From Palaemon carinicauda (taxonomy: Eukaryota; Arthropoda; Malacostraca; Decapoda; Palaemonidae): a DNA stretch of 64,000 nucleotides. Below the pieces are notes generated by a model, which searched no databases, was not told where the DNA came from, and saw only the letters and a list, made by a program, of their open reading frames with translations. Shown here piece by piece: positions 55,377 to 64,000 of the stretch. The DNA is taken from NCBI RefSeq assembly GCF_036898095.1, contig NC_090735.1:10491612-10555611 (forward strand), in the 5' to 3' direction. The translations under genes were made by a program, and so were the position numbers. How positions within the stretch are numbered: the first letter of the stretch is position 1; each line of letters starts with the position of its first letter.

Positions 55377-58300
55377 CTAGCGTTTGCGGCCTCTGCTGCT
55401 CCCTCTAGGATTTTTACCTCCCCTGGAGGACTTTTGCTTAGACACCACTGTCTTCGCTGCCGTTGTCGGTTTCGTGGTCTTGGTAGGACGGGACTGCTGG
55501 GGTGCTGGAGGCTTATAGGGCTTAGATGTCAAAGCCCTATGCAGGAAGGAGTCTTGGTGGGACTTCCTCCACCTCTCAGCAGCATGTTCCACGTCTTTAG
55601 GCTCAAACAGATTCGTTCCTTCCAAGGAAGAATCCCTGAGCCTGTTTATCTCGGTGCTAGGGATCTCCTGATGGAACCTCTCAGCCACCGCATCTCGACA
55701 TTTCAGGATGGTGTTCGCCCACAAGTTCGAGACTTGGTGGGCCAGAAACTCGATCGTGCGAGTGCCTGAGAGGAGGAACGTCTCCATAGCTTTCCTGGTA
55801 CGTTCTTTGGAGAAATCCTCAGAGCGTATCAGGATACCTAAGGTCCCAAACCAGATATCCAGCCACGAATTGGCTTGCATAGCACACTTTGCAACCTTCT
55901 CCTGGTTAAGGATCTCGGTTGCCGAGAATGAGACCTGCCGGTTGGAGAGTCTCTCAAGAGGGACTCCCCTGGTAAGCTCTTCCAAAGAATGGTGAAAAGG
56001 AAGAGCTAAACAAGGCTCCTCCAAGATCTCGAAGTACCTCCTCTGCTGTACCCGAGGAGATGGGAGAAGCTTGTTGCCGGTACTGGAGCGGTTGGAGGAG
56101 GCTAACTCAGAGAGCTGGACCGCGATCTTGTCCCTGGTACTCTTAACCCCCTGAGACCAGGGCAGAGCCGCACTGGCTTTAGAAGGTTTTTGAGTTCCAA
56201 ATACTCGGTCCAAGACCATGTCTTTGCCCTCTCGAGGGGGAATCTCTGGGTCGGCAAACCCATTGAGAGTCCTCATAAGAGTCAGAACCTGCCAAAATGC
56301 ATGTTCTGACTCTTGTAGTTCTCCTCCGGATGTCAGACTTGCAGTGAAGTTTCCTGTCCCCAAAGGCTCTTCTTGGGGAGAATCGCGGACGTTCTCCGAG
56401 TGACTAGCTGGCTCCGTCTTAAGTCTCGTCGAGGATTTTGGCACTGTCTTAGAGTCTCTTCAACTCCTTTCTGGAATGATGCAGGACTCTAACAAAGACG
56501 GAGGCAAGTTCTTCTCCGCCTCTACCCGGGAAGACTTTTCAACGCGAGGTGGGGTTTTCCTCATTGGTGCGATGGGGGAACGTCTCACCTCACGTGACTC
56601 CCCTGAGGACGGGAAATCCTCGTCCAACAGGGAGGGAGAAAAAGTCTGGTGGGGGGGGGGGGGGGGGAGGGAACCTGCCTCGAGGGCTTACGAGGAGACA
56701 GCTTAGTTCTTGGAGAAGACACCGCATCCGAAACTCCTCTTTTTCTCTTCAGAGGGGTAGACGCAGCCAAAGATTTGTGGCCCAATTCAGAGAGAACAGG
56801 CTTGAAAGCCTGTGTAACCGCTCTGATTAGTGCCCTGAACCATGGCTGTTGGCTGACAGCTGCGCTGTCAGACACTACCTCTGGAGGGACAGGGATCAAC
56901 AGATCCCTGGGAGGGGTTTCCATAGGGGGGTTTGCCTGAAAAGAAGAAGTGTTCCTGGACCTTTCTGGAAGCTTCCCCTCCACCGCAGAGCGCGCTGTTC
57001 TGCGCTTGCGGGGAGGGGAATGTGGCGATGGTGACCTTGCCGTGCATTGTCCTGCAGCCTCGCGCGCGGGAGGGTATTGGCGCTCACGCGGGGGAGCGTA
57101 TTGGCGTTCGCGTGATGGGAAATACCCGAGGTCGTGCGCGGGGGACTACTGATGCGCGTGCGTGCGCGGGCGATTGCGAGGGCGCGCAGGCGAGTGATGG
57201 CGCGTAGAAGCGTGCGCGGGAGACACAGGAGAGTGCGCAGGAGGCTGGTTGTGCGCTTACGCTCTCGCGGGTTAATGTTCGCGCACGAGTTGGCGCGCAG
57301 GATCAGGATGTTGGACCTGTGGGCGTGCGGGCGAGAGTTCACGCGCCCCCGAAGAAGTCGTAGGGCGTGCGCGAGCAGGAGAGATATCCCTTGCGAGCGG
57401 GCGCGCATTCGGAACCTGTGTGCGTGGGCGCGCATCTTGCGGGCGCGCGTCAGGATGGCGGCGCATAACTGCTGGAGAGGATGGGCGTGGGCGCGCAGGG
57501 CGCACGCGCGTATCCTCGTGGGCGAGAGCAGGTGAACGCACGCAATTGCGCGCTGGCGAGGGATGGCGCGCTAGAGACAGCAGGCGGTGTGTAGGTGAAG
57601 TCCATGACTTCCCTACAGCTCCCAGATCCGAAGATCGTGGGCGCGCAGGAGATGGATGTACGTGGGCGCTGGGGCGCGGGAGAGCACTGGCGCGTAGGAG
57701 ATCGCTGGCGCGTTGGCGAGCGCCGACGCGTAGGAGAGCGCTAACGCGCAAGGGCTTGCTGGCGCGCAGTGGCGCGCTGGCGCACAGGTGAGCACTGGCG
57801 CGCTACCTCCGGCAAAGCCTTGCGCACAGGAGACCGTTGGCGCGCATGACCATCATTGCGCGTAAGGGACGTATGCGCGCGATGGCGCGTACGCCCTTGT
57901 TGCCCCGTAATAGGGATCGGTGCCTGACTAGCATGATAACCAAGATTCGTTGGCGCGTAAAGCGCATCAGCTGCCAGGAACGGCGATGGCAGGTAAGCAG
58001 GTCTATCGGGTGGAAGTTCGGCGTGTCCTTTGAAAGGACGACCTTCCACCGAAGGGGATCGCGAACGATCCGCTGAGAGGTCCAGGACCATAGCAGGAAC
58101 AGTCGGTGAACGCTGACGAGGCTCTGCGGCGGAATGCAACGGCGATGATAAACCGAAGAGGCGCCTCCTCACCGCTTTAAAAGGTGAAGGGAGGCCACTC
58201 CGGCGTAGAGGAAGGCGAGCCTTGCGACGGATGCGCCCTCTGGGGGGCCATAGGATCAGCAAGCTGACCTTCTGCAGTCCTCCGAAGAGGAGTCTCTGTA

Positions 58301-58809
58301 AGTGAACTCCCCCGAGGGGGAGAATCACCGGCAGGAGAGACTGTTGGACTTAGTTTCTCGCTCGTAGGTTGAGCAGGTACGGGAGAAACTAAGCCTTTAG
58401 CTACTGCGGGACATGAAGAGGCAGAGGTATTAGGAGATACCGTATTGGATAACTCTGACACCACAACGTCGACAATAGACAGAGGATCAACCTCTGCCAA
58501 AGTCGGCGATTGCTTGACAGCGGCACCCAATCGGATGATGTCAAGTAGAGCTTCCTTGGAGGGCGAACCCTCGAGCCCCAAGGAAGACCAAAGCTGAAAC
58601 AAATTAGTTAGTGATATATCCTCCCCCGGGGGGAGAGGTGAAGCTGCCTCGCTAAGGGAGGCAACGCCATCTCTCGAACCTCGAGTTTGGGTAACCGAAC
58701 CATGGTCTACGCTACCACTCGACGGTCTCTCGAAAGTAACCGATCGAGCGGGAGCTTCGGAGGAGGTTTGGGCAACGGAAGAAGAGTCCTCGGGATTTTC
58801 TCCTTTCAA
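55377..58809 (-). pseudogene. DIRS-B gag-like ORF1, several frames
   Basis: The order is as in copy A. Upstream of the first piece is the Cys motif (59061-58867: CPGLPDHPCGTFMSAVETDP, HTLCPYCRGQRCDSG), then an acidic Ser-rich part (58809-58177), Arg/Pro-rich repeats (58328-56896), a Ser-rich stretch (56983-56585) and the capsid-like C-part (56444-55377: SLEELTRGVPLERLSNRQVS, FLLSGTRTIEFLAHQVSNLW, ending RGRKR). The C-part is a clean 355-codon frame and ends just before RT begins in another frame, so in the active ancestor ORF1 and ORF2 were probably separate frames. Confidence 0.8.
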
Positions 58810-59325
58810 AGAAAACTTCGAAGGAGAAATATCCCACCTGGACTTCTTACGTCGCCAAGAAAACCTCTACCATTGGGAGGTAGACCACTCCCTACACTCA
58901 CCACACTTATTACCACTATCACACCGTTGGCCTCTACAGTAAGGGCAAAGGGTATGTGGGTCTGTCTCGACCGCCGACATGAATGTTCCGCAGGGGTGGT
59001 CGGGTAATCCAGGACAGGTGCGCATAATCGCAGAGGCCAACTTCACACTCAAACCTGTCAAAGAAAAAGAAAAACAGCATTAATGGCTGCCAAGAGCGAG
59101 GCAAGGATGAGAGAGGACACGTCCGTCTACCATCCGAGCCGAGAGCAAAGTGAGCTCAAACACAGGTGTGTATGTGGGGGGGGGGGGGGTTTAGCAAGCT
59201 ACCCCCCCCCCCAACTAGCGATGGGGTAGTAAACCCTTGTTAAAATTCTAATGGCTCGTCATTTCAGCTATGCCGAAAGTAATACCCCTATTAAATAGCA
59301 TGGTTTGTATGTCAGTTACGGAACA

Positions 59326-60144
59326 ACTACTTGTTAAAACTTTAACGGCCGTTTGAGCTTTGTTGAAGTTTTACTATTAAAGAATAATGATTTGCATTCA
59401 TAAAGGAGTAAAGGGAGTTTTGAATTTGTAGCCATAAAATACACGGTTCAAGTCCGGTTGCCTTTCTCAAAGGAGAAAATCCAAACCCTGGGTAATATAT
59501 TTCATAAAGGACTTTTCCTTCAAGACTGGTATAGTCAAGAAAAGTAAAGATCTCTTTAAACATTCTGAAAGCCAAGCCAAATATTACAAGAATCTATGAG
59601 ATGAGTTACATCAGAATGTTTTATTATTTCATTTTATAATAGGTTGATATTTTCATCACTTCCAACCAATTACCCACCTCATAGGGAATTTGTCAACAAC
59701 GTAACTTGCAAGTACTGTATGAATCATTGCTATAAACAGAATTTTAATATTACAATACCTACATGTGAGTCACATATTTCCTGCTATTTTCCCTACATTT
59801 AGTGATCATAAAAGGTGTGAAGGAGCTATAAAAGTCTCCCACAAGTTCCACAACTTGAATGATATAACGCACTGAGTTTGCTTGGTCGTTGCATGGGGAG
59901 GGAAATTGCACCATTCTTCACAACAGAGAAAGGTCAGGCACCAACCAGCCACCCAAAAGCTTGGGATATAGGGGAATGAGAGAAAACTTATCATTTTGTT
60001 TTTTAAGGTCAGGAAGATTGTGCTTCGTAAGAATATTAGCAATTTGAATCACAGGTAAGAATCAAAATAAATCATGTGATTATAATTCTATTAATTAATG
60101 GGATTGCAGTATAATAAAAACAAATCAAACATTAAATATATTAA
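59326..60144. other. Intronic sequence without recognised content
   Basis: Between the right end of DIRS copy B and the next LINE. Short frames at 59342-59575 and 59806-60042 (-) have no recognisable motif. AT-rich; probably ancestral MED30 intron. Confidence 0.45.
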
Positions 60145-60155
60145 GTATTAAGGTA

Positions 60156-60897
60156 GTAGTAAAAAATAGAGGGTTGGGCATGAATGTAAAGAGAGTTCTA
60201 TATGAGAAAGTGATTGTACCAACTGTGATGTATGGATCGGAGTTGTGGGGAATGAAAGTGATGGAGAGACAGAAATTGAATGTGTTTGAGATGAAGTGTC
60301 TAAGGAGTATGGCTGGTGTATCTCGAGTAGATAGGGTTAGGAACGAAGTGGTGAGGGAGAGAACGGCTGTAAGAAATGAGTTAGCGGCTAGAGTGGATAT
60401 GAATGTGTTGAGGTGGTTTGGCAATGTTGAGAGAATGGAAAATGGTTGTCTGCTAAAGAAGGTGATGAATGCAAGAGTTGATGGGAGAAGTACAAGAGGA
60501 AGGCCAAGGTTTGGGTGGATGGATGGTGTGAAGAAAGCTCTGGGTGATAGGAGGATAGATGTGAGAGAGGCAAGAGAGCGTGCTAGAAATAGGAATGAAT
60601 GGCGAGCGATTGTGACGCAGTTCCGGTAGCCCCTGCTGCTTCCTCCGGTGCCTTAGATGACCGCGGAGGTAGCAGCAGTAGGGGATTCAGCATTATGAAG
60701 CTTCATCTGTGGTGGATAATGTGGGAGGTTGGGCTGTGGCGCCCTAGCAGTACCAGCTGAACTCGGTTGAGTCCCTGGTTAGGCTGAAGGAACGTAGAGA
60801 GTAGAGGTCCCCTTTTTGTTTTGTTTCTTTGTTGATGTCGGCTACCCCCCAAAATTGGGGGAAGTGCCTTTGGTATATGTATGTATGTATTAAGGTA
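60156..60897 (+). mobile_element. Second, shorter copy of the LINE found at 50447
   Basis: Flanked by an 11-bp target-site duplication, GTATTAAGGTA, at 60145-60155 and 60887-60897. It starts within the thumb region (VVKNRGLGMNVKRVLYEKVI) and keeps the open frame to 60629 (RNEWRAIVTQFR and stop). It has the same 3' UTR hairpins and a GTAT-repeat tail. It is nearly identical to 50895-51610, with a few substitutions (GPELWG to GSELWG, FGHVERM to FGNVERM). Confidence 0.92.
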
Positions 60898-61270
60898 CAT
60901 TATTATAAAGAACATCAATGATATCACAGAGTCACGCTGGTTTACTAAACATTCATAATGTAAAGAAACACACATTGCACAGAATAAGCTACCAGTGTAA
61001 CAAAGGTGTGTAAAAATGATCTCCAAATGGAGGTTTTAACTAGCACAAAATATCATAAACACAATACCCATTTGACAGACGGTGTACTTTAATTAGATAC
61101 TGTATGGTAATACTTTACATTTACCATGACAAGGAAAGGTATGGTGCTTCTAAACAATCAGTTTCTTTTTAAGAAAATTGTGTATATGCAGAGCATGAAC
61201 AAAATATAAAAAAAAGTTGAAAAGTATTCAGAAATGATAACACCCCAAAATAATGTTGAAAATACCTTAC
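60898..61270 (-). other. MED30 intron end next to the exon at 61271
   Basis: AT-rich, with nothing recognised other than the splice donor GTAAGG at 61265-61270 (- strand). Confidence 0.6.
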
Positions 61271-61429
61271 CTCTATGTGTGTATATTCCATCCCAGCACA
61301 GTCATCATTAACTCTAGTATATATAGCTCTAAGTGTTTTGAACTGACGTTGAATGCAATTTAGATAATCTTGAATGCGTAGCTTTTTATCGTGGCTTAAG
61401 TTGTTTCCCTGGGTTGTACCACTTGGAAG
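61271..61429 (-). CDS. MED30: MED30 exon, N-proximal helix region
   Basis: The acceptor TTCTCACTTAG ends at 61430 and the donor GAG|GTAAGG is at 61270. Fifty-three codons read LPSGTTQGNNLSHDKKLRIQ, DYLNCIQRQFKTLRAIYTRV and NDDCAGMEYTHIE. This corresponds to MQLPNG...KLQDNLRQL...LRLVYDKCNENCGGM of vertebrate MED30. The preceding exon is outside the window or hidden beyond the DIRS copy E. Confidence 0.92.
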
Positions 61430-61500
61430 CTAAGTGAGAAATAAAATAATAAAGAGTGGGAAGACTTATCACAAATATTTCAACTTTAAATTTATGAAAC

Positions 61501-61793
61501 ATGATATTTTAATTATAAAATAAATTTTTGAATATACTTACCCGGTGAATATATAATAGCTGCTGCTCCAGCGGCTCGACAGAAAAACACACAAAAACTC
61601 GCGAGCGATCGCTATGAAGGTTGCGGGTGTGCCCACCAGCGCCAACTATCGGCCAGATACCGCATATGTATGTAAACAAGCCTCAATTCTTCTCGTCCCG
61701 CTGCGTCTCTATTGGGGAGGAAGGGAGGGCCTTTAATTTATATATTCACCGGGTAAGTATATTCAAAAATTTATTTTATAATTAAAATATCAT
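61501..61793. repeat. Perfect 56-bp inverted repeat at the end of DIRS copy E
   Basis: The arms 61501-61556 and 61738-61793 are exact reverse complements (ATGATATTTTAATTATAAAA ... CCCGGTGAATATATAA), separated by a 181-nt loop. The sequence CCGGTGAATATATAATAGCT occurs once more as a direct copy at about 61815-61834. Confidence 0.97.
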
Positions 61794-62226
61794 TTTTAAA
61801 TATTTAACTTAGCCGGTGAATATATAATAGCTGATTCACACCCAAGGTGGTGGGTAGAGACCAGAGTTAATTAAGTTTACAGCATATATGCTTAGAGTTT
61901 TTGACAGTTATAATATAACAAAACCCAAATATATAGGTACCTGGTAAGGAAGTTGACTTAGACGATTACTCTGCCTTGTAAGTCTGTCTTCCTCACGAAG
62001 CCCAGCGATCCTCTTAGGATGCTGAAAGACTCCCAGGAGCTGAAGTATCAAGGGCTGCAACCCATACAAACAGGACCTCATCAAACCCCTAATCTGGGCG
62101 CTCTCAAGAAATGACTTTGACCACCCGCCAAATCAACCAGGATGCGAAAGGCTTCTTAGCCTTCCGTACAACCCAAAAAACAATATTAAAAACATTTCAA
62201 GAGACAGATTAAAAAGGATATTGGAA

Positions 62227-63390
62227 TTAGGGAAGTGTAGTGGTAGAACCCTCACCCACTACTGCACTCGCTGCAACGAATGAACCCAGTGTGTAGCAGT
62301 CCTCGTAAAGAGTCTGGACATCTTTTAAGTAAAATGACGCGAACACTGACTTGCTTCTCCAAAAAGTCGCGTCCATAATACTTTGCAGAGATCTATTTTG
62401 CTTGAAGGCCACGGAGGTTGCTATAGCTCTAACTTCGTGCGTCTTAACCTTAAGCAAACATCGGTCTTTCTCATTCAAGTGAGAATGAGCTTCTCGTATT
62501 AAAAATCTGATAAAATATGACAAAGCATTCTTTGACATAGGCAATGATGGTTTCTTAACTGAGCACCATAATGCCTCAGATTTACCTCGTAATGACTTAG
62601 TACGAGCTAAATAGAACTTAAGAGCTCTAACAGGACATAATACTCTTTCCAGTTCGTTGCCTACGATCTCTGATAAGCAAGGAATATCAAAAGATTTAGG
62701 CCAAGGACGAGAAGGCAGTTCATTTTTGGCCAGGAAACCAAGTTGAAGTGAACAAGTGGCTTTTTCTGTAGAAAAGCCGATGTTCTTACTGAAGGCATGA
62801 AGTTCACTGACCCTTTTAGCCGAAGCCAAGCACACTAGGAAAAGTGTCTTGAGGGTGAGATCCTTCAGGGAGGCTGAATGTAATGGCTCAAACCTGTCTG
62901 ACATGAGGAACCTTAGGACCACGTCTAAGTTCCATCCAGGAGTTGCCAAACGACGTTCCTTAGAGGTCTCGAAAGACTTAAGGAGATCTTTATTGTTGGA
63001 AAGATCTAAGCCTCTATGCCGAAAGACCGAAGCCAACATGCTCCTGTAGCCCTTAATCGTGGGAGCTGAGAGGGAGCAAACCTTTCTAAGATGTAAAAGA
63101 AAATCTGCGATTTGGGCTACAGAGGTACTGGACGAGGACACAGATGCTGACTTGCACCAGTCTCGAAAGACTTCCCACTTCGACTGGTATACTCTAATGG
63201 TAGAAGCTCTCCTCGCTCTTGCAATCGCACTGGCTGCCTCCTTCGAAAAGCCTCGAGCTCTTGAGAGTCTTTCGATAGTCTGAAGGCAGTCAGACGAAGA
63301 GCGGGGAGGCTTTGATGGACATTCTTTACGTGGGGCTGACGTAATAGATCTACCCTTAGAGGAAGACTTCTTGGAAAGTCTACCAGCCAT
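62227..63390 (-). CDS. DIRS-E tyrosine recombinase, apparently intact
   Basis: The frame is open much further upstream, but recombinase homology begins near the ATG at 63390 (MAGRLSKKSSSKGRS), giving 387 residues. N-domain: TIERLSRARGFSKEAASAIA, TIRVYQSKWEVFRDWCKSAS, IADFLLHLRKVCSLSAPTIK and GYRSMLASVF. Catalytic residues: Arg in CLASAKRVSELHAF, His-x-x-Arg in VKTHEVRAIATSVAFKQ, Tyr in FASFYLKDVQTLY. All are present and no stop interrupts them, unlike in copies A and B. The first 60 codons or more overlap the RNase H frame. Confidence 0.9.
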   Translation of the reverse strand: MAGRLSKKSSSKGRSITSAPRKECPSKPPRSSSDCLQTIERLSRARGFSKEAASAIARARRASTIRVYQSKWEVFRDWCKSASVSSSSTSVAQIADFLLHLRKVCSLSAPTIKGYRSMLASVFRHRGLDLSNNKDLLKSFETSKERRLATPGWNLDVVLRFLMSDRFEPLHSASLKDLTLKTLFLVCLASAKRVSELHAFSKNIGFSTEKATCSLQLGFLAKNELPSRPWPKSFDIPCLSEIVGNELERVLCPVRALKFYLARTKSLRGKSEALWCSVKKPSLPMSKNALSYFIRFLIREAHSHLNEKDRCLLKVKTHEVRAIATSVAFKQNRSLQSIMDATFWRSKSVFASFYLKDVQTLYEDCYTLGSFVAASAVVGEGSTTTLP

Positions 63391-63974
63391 CGAAGTACCT
63401 CGGTGAACCACTCTCTCGCGGGCCAGAGGGGAGCAACCAACGTCAACCTTGTCCCTTCGTGAGAGGCGAACTTCTGCAGTACCTTGTTGACAATCTTGAA
63501 TGGTGGGAATGCATATAAGTCCAGATGAGACCAATCTAGGAGAAATGCGTCTATGTGTATTGCTGCTGGGTCTGGGACTGGAGAGCAATAGATTGGAAGT
63601 CTCTTGGTCATCGAGGTGGCAAAGAGGTCTATGGTGGGTTGACCCCAAGTCGCCCAAAGACTCTTGCACACGTCCTTGTGGAGGGTCCATTCCGTAGGAA
63701 TTACCTGACCCCTCCGACTGAGACAGTCTGCTAAGACGTTCAAGTCGCCCTGGATAAACCTCGTTAACAGGGAGATGCCTCGATCTCTTGACCAAATGAG
63801 CAGGTCCCTTGCGATCTCGTACAGCGTGAGGGAGTGGGTGCCTCCTTGCTTGGAGATGTACGCCAAGGCTGTGGTATTGTCGGAGTTGATCTCTACCACT
63901 TTGTTTCGAAGGAGACTTTCGAATTTCATCAAGGCCAAGTGGACTGCCAAAAGCTCCTTGCCGTTGATGTGCAT
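63117..63974 (-). CDS. DIRS-E RNase H and C-terminal domain (partial)
   Basis: Reads MHINGKELLAVHLALMKFES (Glu), VVEINSDNTTALAYISKQGG (Asp) and RFIQGDLNVLADCLSRRGQV (Asp), then WATWGQPTIDLFATSMTKRL, PIYCSPVPDPAAIHIDAFLL and LVAPLWPAREWFTEVLRWLV. It continues upstream beyond the window toward RT. Its 3' end overlaps the recombinase ORF by about 270 nt in another frame. Confidence 0.9.
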   Translation of the reverse strand: MHINGKELLAVHLALMKFESLLRNKVVEINSDNTTALAYISKQGGTHSLTLYEIARDLLIWSRDRGISLLTRFIQGDLNVLADCLSRRGQVIPTEWTLHKDVCKSLWATWGQPTIDLFATSMTKRLPIYCSPVPDPAAIHIDAFLLDWSHLDLYAFPPFKIVNKVLQKFASHEGTRLTLVAPLWPAREWFTEVLRWLVDFPRSLPLRVDLLRQPHVKNVHQSLPALRLTAFRLSKDSQELEAFRRRQPVRLQERGELLPLEYTSRSGKSFETGASQHLCPRPVPL

Positions 63975-64000
63975 GCTCCTCTGACTTGAGGTCCACAGAC

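Larger units (their letters stand above)
50403..59325 (-). mobile_element. DIRS copy B (family 1) in the MED30 intron
   Basis: The same order and ends as copy A: the left hairpin (interrupted at 50446 by a LINE and resuming at 51623), the recombinase, RNase H, RT, ORF1, and the right inverted end at 59110-59325 (AGGGGG/GGGTAGTAAACCC, GGCTCGTCATTTCAGC, GTCAGTTACGGAAC). It is sense with MED30. Lesions include a stop in RT, an altered RT catalytic box and recombinase frameshifts. Confidence 0.9.
44843..61429 (-). other. MED30: MED30 gene, 3' part (three coding exons)
   Basis: Mediator complex subunit 30, a metazoan head-module protein that helps connect transcription activators to RNA polymerase II in the nucleus. 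Three - strand exons (61271-61429, 45464-45565, 44843-44941), all in phase 0 with GT/AG borders, encode 119 residues and a stop. They match human MED30 from LPNG to the C-terminus: LPSGTTQG, DYLNCIQRQFKTLRAIYTRV, NDDCAGM, SLIPY and IIEQLRKIIWEVNTMLAM. The N-terminal exon or exons lie beyond 64000. The 15.7-kb intron is filled with a minisatellite, DIRS and LINE copies; the repeats account for its unusual length. Identity is from remembered family sequence but is consistent over all three exons. Confidence 0.93.
61501..64000 (-). mobile_element. DIRS copy E (family 3), left part
   Basis: Begins with a perfect hairpin (61501-61556 with 61738-61793) and continues through a recombinase ORF into RNase H, which runs off the window. 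The protein is clearly diverged from families 1 and 2. Its frames are open, with no lesion seen in 1.8 kb. Confidence 0.88.

Noticed and set aside
59342..60042. Possible small - strand exons between DIRS copy B and the next LINE
   Set aside because: There are no conserved motifs, and the MED30 exons on either side already join in frame.
63391..63996. N-terminal 200 residues of the 589-codon frame in DIRS copy E as recombinase sequence
   Set aside because: They have no recombinase features and overlap the clearly coding RNase H frame. They look like a shadow frame, so the start was moved to 63390.

Overview
The window is eukaryotic, AT-rich, full of introns and dominated by transposable elements. 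It carries two split host genes: a USP2-type ubiquitin protease on the + strand and Mediator subunit MED30 on the - strand. Seven or so DIRS-type tyrosine-recombinase retrotransposons surround and fill them, together with several non-LTR retrotransposons and long (CT)n, (GA)n and (AT)n microsatellites. This mixture, with arthropod-like proteins and very long repeat-filled introns, suggests a decapod crustacean (shrimp, prawn or crab). That is an inference; no species is named.

Layout. 1-2790: intergenic or upstream sequence with a 16/32-bp minisatellite, a (TC)n tract and a tRNA-derived SINE. 2791-25878: the USP2-like gene. Seven exons (7695 to 25878) join without a phase error into 375 codons of a complete USP catalytic core. 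A candidate first exon at 2791-3093 would add a transmembrane anchor. Its introns hold a 67-bp satellite, a triplicated GA-repeat block, a nearly full-length non-LTR retrotransposon with a 2A-like peptide (12515-16130, -), a piggyBac-like TTAA element (16667-17306) and an old DIRS copy D (17757 to about 25440). 25879-28870: probable 3' UTR and intergenic sequence. 28875-38341: DIRS copy A, which contains a nested I-type LINE. 38358 to about 44430: two older DIRS fragments, C1 and C2. 44843 to beyond 61429: MED30, whose last three coding exons are at 61271-61429, 45464-45565 and 44843-44941. The 15.7-kb intron between the first two of these holds a 1.9-kb 32-bp minisatellite, DIRS fragment F, DIRS copy B (with a LINE inserted in its terminal hairpin) and a second truncated LINE. 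61501-64000: DIRS copy E of a third family; its recombinase is the most intact in the window.

In the cell, USP2 would remove ubiquitin from target proteins and MED30 is part of the Mediator bridge to RNA polymerase II; nothing links them functionally. The retroelements are mostly broken by frameshifts, stops and nested insertions. The most interesting items are the 2A-like recoding peptide behind a hydrophobic leader in the LINE, the predicted membrane-anchored USP2 isoform, a terminal hairpin found in all three DIRS families, and short elements that fuse the head and tail of the 2A-bearing LINE. No prokaryotic genes, CRISPR arrays or viral genes were seen.
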